Part shown: positions 40,960 to 49,952 of the stretch, piece after piece
How the letters are laid out: each line of letters opens with the position of its first letter
Position numbering within the stretch: the stretch's first letter is position 1
Origin: Aminobacter sp. HY435
GTDB lineage: Bacteria > Pseudomonadota > Alphaproteobacteria > Rhizobiales > Rhizobiaceae
DNA length: 64,000 nt
NCBI RefSeq assembly: GCF_027568395.1
Contig: NZ_JANKZL010000009.1
Coordinates: 213,387 to 277,386 of the forward strand
Reading direction: 5' to 3'
Program-made: the position numbers and the translations under genes
Notes under the pieces: generated by a model
Databases searched by the model: none
Told to the model about the DNA's origin: nothing
The model's input: the letters and a program-made list of their open reading frames with translations, nothing else

Positions 40960-42387
40960 TCAATCGCTGCGGAAGGCACGGCTGGCCTGGTCGGTCAGCG
41001 GCTTGAACAGATAGGACAGAACGGTCCTGTCGGTGGTCTTGAGGAACACCTCGGCCGGCATGCCCGGCTTGAGCTCCGGCGAGCCGGCTTGTTCGAGGCT
41101 CTTCGCAGACAGGGTTATGCGCACGGCATAATAGGACAGCCCGGCCTTCTGGTCCTCGATCATGTCAGGCGAAACCCGGTCGACCGTGCCTTCCACTTCC
41201 GGCGTCGTTTGCTGGTTGAAGGCCGACAGTCTGAGCGTGGCAGGTTGGTCGATGCGCACCTGGTCGATGTCCTGTGGCGCGACGCGGGCCTCGACGACAA
41301 GTGCGTCTTCCGTCGGCACGATCTGCATGATCGCTTCGCCGGGAGTGACCACGCCGCCGACGGTATGGATCGCCAGCTGGTGGACGCGGCCGGCCTGTGG
41401 CGCGCGGATGTCGATCTGCTTCAGCGACTGCTGGGCGGCGACCAGCCGTTCCCTCAGTTCTCCGGCCTTTGCGTCGATCTCGCGCAGCTCGGCCGCCACC
41501 TGGCTGCGCATGTCCTGGTCGATCTGGATGATGGCGAGCTCTGTCTCGCTGATCCGGCCACGCGTCTGGGCAGCGGCTGCGGTCAGCTGGCCGTCCTCGC
41601 CGTCGAGCTGGGCCTGCGCCCGTTGGCGGTCAGCCAGGCGGGAGAGGGGGACGAGCTTCTTCTTCCACAGCGCTTCGACACTCTCCAGCTCGACCTTGAT
41701 GAGTTCGATCTCCTGCCGCTTGCTCTTCTGCTGGGCCTCGAGGCCGGCAATTTCCTGGCCGAACTGGGCCACCCGTTCGCGCAACTGCGAAACCTGCCCG
41801 TTGCGCGCCTGTCGCCTGAGGGCAAACAGCTTGTTCTCGCCTTCGATCAGCTGGGCGACGGCCGGATCGGACGCGCGCGCCGTCAATTCCCCAGGGTAGG
41901 CAACCGTATCCACGCCGTCGCGCTCGGCCAACAACCGGGCGCGTCGCGCCATCAGCTCGTCCAGGCCGTTGTCGACGATGGCGAGATTGGCCTTGGCGAC
42001 GGTGTCGTCCAGCCGTACCAGCACCTCGCCAGCCGAAACGACGCTGCCATTGTGCACGTTGAGCACACCGACCACGCCGCCCTGCGGATGCTGGACTGCC
42101 TTGACGTTGGAATCGACAACAAGATGGCCTGCCGCAACCACCGCACCCGACAGGCTGCTTGTCCCTGCCCACAGGCCAAGCCCGCCGACCAGTGCCAGCG
42201 CGGCAACGCCACCCAGCCGGACGTTTCGCCTGATGGCATGGCGCAGCCGTTCCTGTTGCGGCGATGCGCCTTCGATCGGCTTGGCGCCTCTGTCGAGCAG
42301 CGCAAGTGCCTGTGTTCTCACCGAAGCCGCAAGATCCCGTGCTGTCTTCAGCCGGTCTGCCGCAGAATGGTTTGCTATCAGTGTCAT
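40960..42387 (-). CDS. type I secretion periplasmic adaptor (HlyD/PrsE family)
   Basis: Membrane fusion protein of a type I secretion system, 475 residues. One membrane helix (about residues 58-76, LGGVAALALVGGLGLWAG), then an N-terminal lipoyl half (VVAAGHLVVDSNVKAVQHPQ), a long coiled coil (about 130-320) and a second lipoyl/beta-barrel part with IRAPQAGRVHQLAIHTVGG. The C-terminus resembles PrsE/AprE-type adaptors. It starts 2 bp after the ATPase gene, so they are one unit. The outer-membrane TolC-like partner is not in this window. Confidence 0.92.
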   Translation of the reverse strand: MTLIANHSAADRLKTARDLAASVRTQALALLDRGAKPIEGASPQQERLRHAIRRNVRLGGVAALALVGGLGLWAGTSSLSGAVVAAGHLVVDSNVKAVQHPQGGVVGVLNVHNGSVVSAGEVLVRLDDTVAKANLAIVDNGLDELMARRARLLAERDGVDTVAYPGELTARASDPAVAQLIEGENKLFALRRQARNGQVSQLRERVAQFGQEIAGLEAQQKSKRQEIELIKVELESVEALWKKKLVPLSRLADRQRAQAQLDGEDGQLTAAAAQTRGRISETELAIIQIDQDMRSQVAAELREIDAKAGELRERLVAAQQSLKQIDIRAPQAGRVHQLAIHTVGGVVTPGEAIMQIVPTEDALVVEARVAPQDIDQVRIDQPATLRLSAFNQQTTPEVEGTVDRVSPDMIEDQKAGLSYYAVRITLSAKSLEQAGSPELKPGMPAEVFLKTTDRTVLSYLFKPLTDQASRAFRSD

Positions 42388-42389
42388 CG

Positions 42390-44084
42390 TCAGCCCGCCG
42401 TTCCGACCGCGTGCAGCGGCACTGGCACAGGTTGCAGCGCCTGCCGGGCGATCTCGCTCTTCAGGCCGAACGCCTGCTGCCTGCCGCCGCCGAGGACCAG
42501 CAAATGGTCGAGGGCGGCGAGCGCGCTCGGCCGGTGCGCCACCACGATGACGATGCCGCCGCGCGCCTTGATGCGCTCGATGGCCAGGGTCAGCGCCTGA
42601 TCGCCCGCTGCGTCGAGGTTGGAATTGGGTTCGTCGAGAACGACAAGGAACGGATCGCGGTAGAGCGCACGGGCCAGCGCCACGCGCTGGCGCTGCCCGG
42701 CGGAAAGGGCCGCACCGCTTTCGCCGATCTCGGTCTGGTAGCCCTCAGGCAAGCGCAGGATCATGTCATGCACGCCAGCGGCCTTTGCGGCGGCGATGAT
42801 CGTCTCCGCCGGCGCGTCATGCTCGAAGCGCGAGATGTTCTGGCCCACGGTCCCGGCGAACAGCTCGACATCCTGCGGCAGGTAGCCGATGTGGCGGCCG
42901 AGCGATTGCGCCGGCCATTGCTCGAGCGCTGCCCCGTCAAGCCTGATCTTGCCGCGCGTCAGCGGCCATACCCCGACGAGCGCGCGCGCCAGCGAGGATT
43001 TGCCCGAGCCGCTCGGCCCGATCACGCCCATTCCGGAACCGGCCCGCAGCGACAGCTCGACGTCCTGCACCACCAGGCGCCGGCCGCCGGGCGCAACGAC
43101 GCTGACACCCTCTACGGCCAATTCCGCAGCAGGCGGCGGAAGCTCCATTGCGCCTTGCTCGGCCGGCATCGCGGCGAACAGATCGTCGAGACGGCGCCAG
43201 CTCTGGCGCGCATTGAGGAAGCTTTTCCAATGCGCGATGGCGAGTTCGATCGGCGCCAGCGCGCGCGACGTGAGGATCGAGCTGGCAATGATGATGCCAG
43301 GCGTCGCCTGCTGGTAGATGACAAGATAGGCGCCGAGCGCCAGCACCATCGATTGCAGCATCATGCGCAGGATACGCGACACCGCGCCGAAGCCGCTTGT
43401 CAGGTCGCTGGCGCGCTCCTGGGCCTGGCGGAAATCGCTGTTCGCCTCGTTCCAGCGCTGCGTCAGGCGGTCGGCCATGCCCATGGCCGCAAGCACCTCG
43501 GCATTGCGTGCCCCCGCTTGCGCGATGGCGCTGCGCTTGGTGCTGAAGCCCGACATCGCCTTGGTCGGGCCACGCACAAGGCGGTCGGTTGCAACGGTCA
43601 GCACGACAAGCAGCATCGCGCCGGCAAGCGCAGCCACGCCGATCCACGGGTGGAAAAGGAAACAGATGCCGACATAGAGCGGCACCCAGGGCAGATCGAA
43701 CAATGCGGCGGGGCCGGCGCCGGACAGGAAGCCGCTGACCTGATCTAGATCGCGCAGCGCCTGCAGCCCTTCGCCCCTGTCGCGCGTGCGCAACGGCAGG
43801 CGAACGATGCAGCTGAAGACCCGGTTGCTGATGGTTTCGTCGATGCCGGCGCCGATTCTGGTCAGCACCCGCGCGCGAACAGCTTCGAGCACACCCTGGA
43901 AGGCATAGAGCACCGCCACCAGAATGATCAGCGCTACCAGGGTAGGCACGCTGCGGCTCGGCAGCACGCGGTCATAGACCTGCAGCATGAACAACGAACC
44001 GGACAGCATCAGGATGTTGATCAGGCCGCTGAAGCCGGCAACGGCGACGAATGCGCCTCTGAAGGAACCGAGCGCATCACGCAA
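42390..44084 (-). CDS. type I secretion ABC transporter (PrsD family)
   Basis: Fused permease-ATPase, 564 residues from the TTG at 44084. Six membrane helices in the first 300 residues begin FVAVAGFSGLINILMLSGSL. The ATPase domain has Walker A IGPSGSGKSSLARAL, signature LSAGQRQRVALARAL, Walker B FLVVLDEPNSNLD and switch His in VVAHRPSALA. There is no N-terminal peptidase domain, so cargo should carry an uncleaved C-terminal signal. The start is uncertain: the frame is open upstream, but no ATG with a good ribosome binding site was found. A CAP-domain protein gene directly upstream is the probable cargo. Confidence 0.9.
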   Translation of the reverse strand: MRDALGSFRGAFVAVAGFSGLINILMLSGSLFMLQVYDRVLPSRSVPTLVALIILVAVLYAFQGVLEAVRARVLTRIGAGIDETISNRVFSCIVRLPLRTRDRGEGLQALRDLDQVSGFLSGAGPAALFDLPWVPLYVGICFLFHPWIGVAALAGAMLLVVLTVATDRLVRGPTKAMSGFSTKRSAIAQAGARNAEVLAAMGMADRLTQRWNEANSDFRQAQERASDLTSGFGAVSRILRMMLQSMVLALGAYLVIYQQATPGIIIASSILTSRALAPIELAIAHWKSFLNARQSWRRLDDLFAAMPAEQGAMELPPPAAELAVEGVSVVAPGGRRLVVQDVELSLRAGSGMGVIGPSGSGKSSLARALVGVWPLTRGKIRLDGAALEQWPAQSLGRHIGYLPQDVELFAGTVGQNISRFEHDAPAETIIAAAKAAGVHDMILRLPEGYQTEIGESGAALSAGQRQRVALARALYRDPFLVVLDEPNSNLDAAGDQALTLAIERIKARGGIVIVVAHRPSALAALDHLLVLGGGRQQAFGLKSEIARQALQPVPVPLHAVGTAG

Positions 44085-44169
44085 CTCCGAGCCGTTCGTC
44101 CGGTTTTTGTCGTTCGCAAGCGGATAAGTCAGGGCTTGTTCTCCCGTGGCAGCCGCAGGGCTGCGATGC

Positions 44170-44201
44170 GGCAGGCCTCGTCATGACGAGGCCTGCCTTT
44201 T
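44170..44201. repeat. 28-bp perfect palindrome between cargo and transporter genes
   Basis: 44170-44197 is a perfect palindrome with half-site GGCAGGCCTCGTCA, followed by TTTT on the plus strand. In the minus-strand transcript it forms a strong hairpin between the CAP-protein gene and the ABC transporter gene, without a T-run after it. It may stabilise the cargo mRNA or cause partial termination. Confidence 0.7.
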
Positions 44202-44217
44202 CGAGTCGCGAGTAGGG

Positions 44218-45438
44218 TCAGGCGACGAGGTCGGCGTTTTGATGGCCCGAATGGGCGGCCATCTGCGCCAGGATCTTGGCGACCGCCGCCTGTGCGGCAT
44301 CCCCGGCATCCGCAACGACGTGGCCGTCCGCGGGCAGGTGCGCCTGCAACGCTGCGACTACCTGGTCGACGGCTTGCTGGACGTGCCCGCCATCGACGAT
44401 GTCGTTGACATGGTCGGCGTTCACATGCGCCGCCACCTTCGAGCTGAAGTTGAAGTGGTCGCCGTCGAGCGTCACCGACTTCTTGGCAGCAGTCTCGGTG
44501 GCGCCAGCCACATCACGGGCGCCGCGCGTGCCTTGGTCCTGGCTGACATGGTCCATCTTCTTGAAGAAGTCGGCAAGCCAGTTGTTTGCGGGGTTGCCGC
44601 CGGTGCTGTTGTTGCCGGCGCTGCCGGTGTCGGTGTTGTCGGCAACGTCGACCGGCTTGGTTGGCGTCGTCGGTGCGACCGTGCCTGTATCATCGGCGGA
44701 GGCCGTGGCCGCGAGCGTGCCCGATTTCATCACCGGGTCGATCAGGTCCTTCTTGATGTTCTTGGTGCCGATCGTCGCCGTCTGCGTCGACGTCGCGATG
44801 TTGGCGCCAGAAAACGTGATCGTGTAGGTGCCGGGCTTCAGCGCCAGGTCGTAGCCACCGGCGGCGGTCGTCGTGGTCTTGAACGTCTGGCCGGCGGCGT
44901 TCTTGGCAGTCACCGTGACCGCGCCAAGCCCTTCGCCCGGATCGTAGAAACGGTCGCCATCCTTGTCGTCGAAGGCAACGCCGGTCAGGAACAGGTCGGT
45001 TCCCGTCTTGGCGAAGTTTTCGGTGACAAAGGCGCTCGAACGGCCCTTGTAGTCGCCGACCTCGAAGCCAAGCCCGACTTCGCGGAAGTTCGGGTTGAGG
45101 ATGTTCGCCCGGTGACCCGAGGAATTCATCAGGTTGGTGTGAAGCAGCTTCACTTCGTCGGCATAGCCGGTCGGCGCGCGGGTGGTTGCCCAGGCGATGT
45201 TCTCGCCGGTCGCCCAGGAGCCGCTGAGCGTGTAGCCGGCCGCCTTCATGCGCGTCGTCGGCGATGTGCCGCCGGAACCGGTGTGTGAAAAGACATCCGC
45301 CGAGAGCATCCACCTGTCATGATTTTCGGCGGCTTCGCTAAGGTCGTTGTCGAATGCCAGAGGCTGGGCGCCTGTCTTGGCGCGCTCCGCGTTGATGAGC
45401 TCGAGCAAATACTGCTCGTTGGCGCTGTGCTGAGGCAT
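44218..45438 (-). CDS. CAP-domain protein, likely type I secretion cargo
   Basis: 406 residues. Residues about 5-130 form a CAP/SCP domain, with ANEQYLLELINAERAKTGAQ, FSHTGSGG, GENIAWA and SSGHRANILNPNFREVGLGF. A second domain (about 140-215) resembles SdrD B-like/transthyretin-like modules (GVAFDDKDGDRFYDPGEGLG, LKPGTYTITFSG). The C-terminal 120 residues are Ala/Asp/His-rich and low in complexity. There is no Sec or Tat signal peptide even though CAP proteins are normally extracellular, and no glycine-rich RTX nonapeptide repeats. With an ABC/HlyD pair just downstream, export by type I secretion through a C-terminal signal is the best reading. ATG at 45438 follows a GGGGAG ribosome binding site. 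Confidence 0.82.
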   Translation of the reverse strand: MPQHSANEQYLLELINAERAKTGAQPLAFDNDLSEAAENHDRWMLSADVFSHTGSGGTSPTTRMKAAGYTLSGSWATGENIAWATTRAPTGYADEVKLLHTNLMNSSGHRANILNPNFREVGLGFEVGDYKGRSSAFVTENFAKTGTDLFLTGVAFDDKDGDRFYDPGEGLGAVTVTAKNAAGQTFKTTTTAAGGYDLALKPGTYTITFSGANIATSTQTATIGTKNIKKDLIDPVMKSGTLAATASADDTGTVAPTTPTKPVDVADNTDTGSAGNNSTGGNPANNWLADFFKKMDHVSQDQGTRGARDVAGATETAAKKSVTLDGDHFNFSSKVAAHVNADHVNDIVDGGHVQQAVDQVVAALQAHLPADGHVVADAGDAAQAAVAKILAQMAAHSGHQNADLVA

Positions 45439-45631
45439 AGGGTCTCCCCGATTGGTTCTTGATTGCTGTTGAACCCCCAATGTCCCCGTCCGCCCGACAT
45501 CCGGCCTAGGCACGAACTGTGTTGATGATGCGGCGTTGAAATGAATAAATTAGGATATACGCATATATGTTCGCGCAGCCGTACGCCGCGCGAACCAGGA
45601 AACTATCGACGGTTGAAGATTTCGAATCCGG

Positions 45632-46744
45632 TCAGCCGCCGCGCGCCGCGGCAATGGCCTTCGGAAGCTCTTCGGCGAAGATGTCGATCTCCTGATCGAG
45701 ACCGACGCTTACCCTGATGCAGCGGTCGAGCACCGGCGCCATCGGCTTGCGAATGAAGACATCGCGCTCAAGCATGTTGCGCATCACGGCAAGGGCAAAG
45801 CCGGCATCGCCGCCGCAGTCGATGGTGACGAAGTTGGTCGCCGACGGCAGGGGCTTGAGGCCGTTTTCGGTCGCGATCCTGGCGATCCGCTTGCGCCCGG
45901 CGTCGACCCTGGCGACCACCTCGGCGAGGTAGGCCTGGTCGGCGAGCGCCTCTTCGCCGGCGATCTGTGCCATGCGGCTGACGCCGTAGTGGTTGCGCAC
46001 CTTCTCGAAGCTGGCGATCACCTCGGCGTCGCCGAAGGCATAGCCGCAGCGGATGCCGGCAAGTCCGTATGCCTTGGAGAAGGTGCGCATGCGCACGAGG
46101 TTGGGGCGCGATATGTCGACAGGCGGCAGCGCCGAGGCGGGTGCGGTCTCGCCGTAGGCTTCGTCAAGCACCAGCATGGTCGTTTCGGGCAAAGCTTCGG
46201 CGAAGCGCATCACCTCTTCCGCCTCCCACCAACTGCCCATCGGATTGTCGGGGTTGGACAGATAGACGATCGGCGCGTTCTCGCGCTTTGCCGCGTCGAG
46301 CAATCCTTGCAGGTCTTCCTTGTCGTTTCGGAACGGTACAGTCACCAGCCGCGCGCCGACGCTGGCGACATGGAAATTGAACGTCGGGTATGCGCCAAGC
46401 GAGGTCACGACCGGTGTCGCTTCGGTCGCATACATGCGGACGACGAGATTGAGCAGGCCGTCGATGCCTTCGCCGACCACGACGTTGTCCGAAGCGATGC
46501 CAAGATGGCGCGCCAATGCGGCCTTCAGGTCATGATTGTCGGGATCGCAGTATTTCCACATCTCGCCCGCGACTTGCTGCATGCGCGCAATCACTTTGGG
46601 GGAGGGGCCGAAAGAGCTCTCATTCGCACCGATCCTGGCCCGAAACGGCTTGCCGCGATCGCGCTCCTGCGCCTCCGGTCCGACGAAGGGCACGGTAACG
46701 GGCAAGGCGCCAATGACTGGAGTGAGAAGCGGGCGATTTGTCAT
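45632..46744 (-). CDS. HisC-like PLP-dependent aminotransferase
   Basis: Fold type I aminotransferase of about 370 residues, closest in pattern to histidinol-phosphate aminotransferases. Visible motifs: RIGANESSFGPSP at the N-terminus, the cofactor-binding VLDEAYGE, and the lysine-bearing RTFSKAYGLAGIRCGYAFG. The C-terminal arginine region is LDRCIRVSVGLDQEI. It is not in a his operon, so it could be a HisC paralogue for aromatic or other amino acids. Start at 46744 (MTNRPLLTPV) is preferred; Met at 46801 would add 19 unconserved residues. Nothing convincing was seen in the 278 bp upstream. Confidence 0.85.
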   Translation of the reverse strand: MTNRPLLTPVIGALPVTVPFVGPEAQERDRGKPFRARIGANESSFGPSPKVIARMQQVAGEMWKYCDPDNHDLKAALARHLGIASDNVVVGEGIDGLLNLVVRMYATEATPVVTSLGAYPTFNFHVASVGARLVTVPFRNDKEDLQGLLDAAKRENAPIVYLSNPDNPMGSWWEAEEVMRFAEALPETTMLVLDEAYGETAPASALPPVDISRPNLVRMRTFSKAYGLAGIRCGYAFGDAEVIASFEKVRNHYGVSRMAQIAGEEALADQAYLAEVVARVDAGRKRIARIATENGLKPLPSATNFVTIDCGGDAGFALAVMRNMLERDVFIRKPMAPVLDRCIRVSVGLDQEIDIFAEELPKAIAAARGG

Positions 46745-47022
46745 GACCAGGCTCGTGATATCGACGGAGGCTCCCACCGAGGAAGCGTTGTTGGCTGGCA
46801 TAGCGCATCGGCCGGAAAATCGGAATCGAATTCCGGCCTGCAATGCCAGGCATCAGGGCCAACCGTCTTTTCCGTGCCGTATCGGCGCATGGCGTTGTGA
46901 ACGCGACATACGGCGCAGCATGTGGTCGCTCGAAGGTGCGGCCGCCCGCGAGATCAACCTTCGGGCGCGCGGATTGACGCCGTCATGTCGCGCGCGCGAA
47001 CGCGCCGGATATGTCTCCTGAG

Positions 47023-47955
47023 CTAATGCCGCTCAAGCACCACCACGCAGCGGTCGAGGTCGTTGGTCGCAAGATGCGCGTAGCGCATGGTCATCGACAG
47101 CGTCTGGTGGCCGAGCCACATTTGCACGCGACGGATGTCGATGCCGCCCTGGACAAGGCGCGATGCGCAGGTGTGGCGCAGGATGTGCGGCACCACCTGA
47201 TCGTCCGTGCCCAGCCCAACTTCGGCCTTGGCCTCGTTCCAGATCGCCCGGAACTGCGGTTGCGTCAGTGTGGCGAACGGGCCTTTCGGCCGCGGTCCGC
47301 GCTCGGCGGGCCACTTTGCCGCTTCCTTGGCGCGGACTGTCAGCGGAATGGTGCGGCTGCGCCCGGATTTGGTGATCCAGAAGCTGACGCGGGTTTCCTG
47401 CAGATCGTTCCAGATCAGCCCGAGCGCTTCGCCGAGGCGGCAGCCGGTATCGACCAGAAACACCGAAAGACGGTAGGCGTCTTCACTTTTGGCCTTGATG
47501 GCCGCAAAAAGCCTGTCCTCTTCCTCATGCTCGAGAAAGCGGATTCGTCCCGCCCGCTCTTTCTGGCGGCGGAACTCGGGCAGGCTGTGTATGTCTCCCA
47601 TCTTGTAGGCCTTGCGTAACAATTTGCTCAATGCGGCCATCTTTCGATTGATGGTCGCGTTGCTGTTACCGCGCTGGCGCAGGGAGCCTATCAGGCCGTC
47701 GAGTGCCTCCTGGGAGAATGCGCTGAAGCGTTCGCCTAGAAGAATCTCGTCGATCTCACCGAGGAAGGAGCTGACGTTGTATTTGTGTTTCCCGTCATCC
47801 CACAGAATGTCCTTATAGGACGCAAAAAGTTCTAGAACCCTGAATGACTTTACTTCTTTAAGATTATTGAAATTGTAAGTTACCTTGCAATTCGTCAACA
47901 GGGCGGCTGAATGATGGCCGCTCAAAATCTGATCCTTTGAAATGGTTTTTTTCAT
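47023..47955 (-). CDS. tyrosine recombinase/integrase
   Basis: 310-residue site-specific recombinase. The N-terminal SAM-like domain (about residues 45-125) is followed by the catalytic domain with Arg in TGCRLGEALGL, HILRHTCAS (His-x-x-Arg), the second His in MWLGHQTL and the nucleophile Tyr in MTMRYAHLA, so all catalytic residues are present. The N-terminal 60 codons and upstream DNA are clearly richer in A+T than the neighbours, a sign of transfer. No excisionase, phage or transposon genes are adjacent, so it stands alone between a HisC-like gene and a porin gene. tRNA-Ser is 1.8 kb away, but no duplicated tRNA end was found. Confidence 0.9.
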   Translation of the reverse strand: MKKTISKDQILSGHHSAALLTNCKVTYNFNNLKEVKSFRVLELFASYKDILWDDGKHKYNVSSFLGEIDEILLGERFSAFSQEALDGLIGSLRQRGNSNATINRKMAALSKLLRKAYKMGDIHSLPEFRRQKERAGRIRFLEHEEEDRLFAAIKAKSEDAYRLSVFLVDTGCRLGEALGLIWNDLQETRVSFWITKSGRSRTIPLTVRAKEAAKWPAERGPRPKGPFATLTQPQFRAIWNEAKAEVGLGTDDQVVPHILRHTCASRLVQGGIDIRRVQMWLGHQTLSMTMRYAHLATNDLDRCVVVLERH

Positions 47956-48151
47956 AAGGTGTCGGGCAGACCACTATTGACGAGAGCGCCTTAAGCTAGC
48001 GCCGGTCATGGTGTCCGACAAGGTGACGGTCTAAAATTTCGATTCACGGGCGGCCGGGCAGACGGCAATATCGTCCCTGTAGCGCGGTGCCTTTTTCCTG
48101 CAGCGTCCTTCTTTTCTCCTCTGTCTGGTGCGATTCCCCGGCATTCGCCGG

Positions 48152-48191
48152 TAAAAAAACAGCCCGGGCATCTTGCGAAACCCGGGCTGCC
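48152..48191 (-). terminator. rho-independent terminator of the minus-strand porin gene
   Basis: On the minus strand CAGCCCGGG (48189-48181) pairs with CCCGGGCTG (48168-48160), and seven T follow. It lies about 25 bp after the porin stop. Confidence 0.9.
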
Positions 48192-48213
48192 TTATGCTTA
48201 CGACGTCAGCCTG

Positions 48214-49290
48214 TTAGAAGGAGGCGTCGAGGCGGAGGAAGCCGTTGAACGAGCCGTCCGAGTAGCTGTCGCCGTCTTCGTAGTTGACTGCGAGCTTGGC
48301 ATCGAGGTTCTCGACGATCTGGTAGTCGACAACCGCGCCGATTGCCCAATCATTGAAGCCGAGTTCGGTGTAGGTCGGGGTGGTGATGACGCCCGGTGCA
48401 ATGCCGCCAACGTGACGATCTGCAAAGTACTGACCACCGAAGCCGACCGAAAGCTTCTCGTTAGCCTGGTACTTCAGGTAGCCGCCGACCGACCACTCGT
48501 AGCCGTCGTACTGCGAGTTGTAGCTCCAGTAGGTCGGGCCCGACTCGTAGCCAGCAAGCAGCTCGAGGGTGATGGCGTCGGTAGCCTTGATCTTGGCGAT
48601 GGCCTTGAGAGCCACTTCCGAGTAGGCGTCGTCATAAGCTGCGAACAGGTCGACCGAACCCCAACCCTGGGCGATCGACACCTTGCCGACGACCAGCGGG
48701 ATGTAGTCGAAGTTGTTCGACTCTTCTTCCAGCGAAGCCGACACCGAGATGCCGTTGCCGGCGTCGAAGGTGTAGCGGATCTGGTTGATGCGGTCGCCGC
48801 CGCCGGAGTCGAACTCGCCCGACAGGTCGCCGTCGAACAGCGTGTCGGTGTGACCGACGAGCAGGCCGCCGAGTTCGAAGTAGGCGTGACGCAGAGCGGT
48901 GCCATCTTCGCCGTTCAGGCCGGTCCAGATAGCATTGTCCTGATCGCCAACCCAGCCGCCGTTATCACCAACGCTAGCCTGGAACTCGATATAGCGACGG
49001 AACGTGCCGTATTCGGTTTCCGAACGGGCGTCGAACTTCAGACGAGCAAGGGCGGTCTTGTTCCAGCCGTTGTCGTTGTCGTTCCAACCGATTTCGTAAC
49101 GAACCAGGCCGCCGATCTTGAGGCAGGTCTCGGTGCCGGGGATGTAGTAGAAGCCTGCGCCGTAAACGTCGCAGATGCGGACGTATTCCATGGGCTCCGG
49201 CTCAGCGACGACGACAGCGTCGGCCGCACGAGCGCCGGAGACTGCGAGCAGAGCCGCAGCGGAGCCGAGAAGAAGGCTCTTAATGTTCAT
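48214..49290 (-). CDS. Omp2-like porin (copy 1)
   Basis: Outer-membrane porin of the Brucella Omp2 / rhizobial RopA family, 358 residues. Signal peptide MNIKSLLLGSAAALLAVSGA ending ARA-ADA, then the family N-terminus EPEPMEYVRICDVYGAGFYY with the CDVYG...TC cysteine pair. The rest is repeated amphipathic beta-strands, ending with Phe (FNGFLRLDASF), the C-terminal assembly signal. ATG at 49290 has a perfect GGAGGTCAG ribosome binding site. The first 130 bp from 17 bp before the ATG are identical to the other porin gene in inverted orientation. Confidence 0.94.
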   Translation of the reverse strand: MNIKSLLLGSAAALLAVSGARAADAVVVAEPEPMEYVRICDVYGAGFYYIPGTETCLKIGGLVRYEIGWNDNDNGWNKTALARLKFDARSETEYGTFRRYIEFQASVGDNGGWVGDQDNAIWTGLNGEDGTALRHAYFELGGLLVGHTDTLFDGDLSGEFDSGGGDRINQIRYTFDAGNGISVSASLEEESNNFDYIPLVVGKVSIAQGWGSVDLFAAYDDAYSEVALKAIAKIKATDAITLELLAGYESGPTYWSYNSQYDGYEWSVGGYLKYQANEKLSVGFGGQYFADRHVGGIAPGVITTPTYTELGFNDWAIGAVVDYQIVENLDAKLAVNYEDGDSYSDGSFNGFLRLDASF

Positions 49291-49307
49291 TTTCTGACCT
49301 CCAGTCA
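49178..49307 (-). repeat. inverted repeat arm, porin copy 1
   Basis: 130 bp exactly identical, in opposite orientation, to 49953-50082. It covers the ribosome binding site, the signal-peptide codons and the first mature codons. Similarity continues with few mismatches to about 49092. Confidence 0.95.
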
Positions 49308-49740
49308 AAAGTTTCAAAAGAGGGTCTGGGTATTTTTTGCTGAAGGACAGCGTTCCCTGCCCCATCCCCGTTTGAAAAAGATGCGCACCGCGCTCCCTCT
49401 TCGACCCCGACATTACCGATGAGCCGGCGCGGTTCAACAACCAACATGCTGCGGGACCGCCCCGCCGAGCGCGATCGGGTATCGATGTTGCACAAATGAC
49501 ACGATTTGATACCCCCCATAAAGAAGTCATTAAGAAATCGACCGCCCAGCGCGGCCTTTCCAGGCGCAATCGCAGTGCGCAGCTGCCGCACGGATATAGA
49601 ATCGCCGTGAAAGGACGACGGTTCATGCGTCGTCATCGCCGACGATTCGACCCGTCGAAATGCGAAAGCGTTCTTTTTATAGGGATACACGCAAAGGCTT
49701 ATTGATTGTGCCGCGCCTTTTCTTTATCCAGCGGCGCAAC
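49291..49740. other. region between porin copy 1 and tRNA-Ser
   Basis: About 450 bp upstream of the divergent porin gene. It should hold that gene's promoter and 5' leader. A -35/-10-like pair for the tRNA (TTGATT at 49702, TTTATC at 49723) is near its right end, but with only 15-bp spacing. No convincing open frame was seen on either strand. Confidence 0.5.
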
Positions 49741-49831
49741 GGAGAGGTGGCCGAGTGGTCGAAGGCGCTCCCCTGCTAAGGGAGTAGAGGTCAAAAGCTT
49801 CTCGTGGGTTCGAATCCCATCCTCTCCGCCA
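49741..49831 (+). tRNA. tRNA-Ser (anticodon GCT)
   Basis: Acceptor arms GGAGAGG (49741-49747) and CCTCTCC (49821-49827), discriminator G and encoded CCA. The anticodon arm is CTCCC-CTGCTAA-GGGAG with GCT at 49775-49777. It has the long variable arm of class II tRNAs and the T loop GGGTTCGAATCCC. It reads AGC/AGU serine codons. It lies between two divergent porin genes. Confidence 0.97.
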
Positions 49832-49952
49832 GCCTCAGGCTACCATCTTCCCAGAACCCCATAGATTTATAACGATTTCAATCGCTTGGGCCGCCCTTGG
49901 TGGCGCCGCCCCGCTGCTTTTGGCTGCACATTTCGATTTTCAGTCGCGATTC

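Noticed and set aside
44218..45438. RTX-type toxin or adhesin
   Set aside because: No glycine/aspartate nonapeptide repeats are present; the domain is CAP/SCP.
49741..49831. Possible attachment site for the nearby integrase at tRNA-Ser
   Set aside because: I looked for a second copy of the tRNA 3' end in the window and found none.
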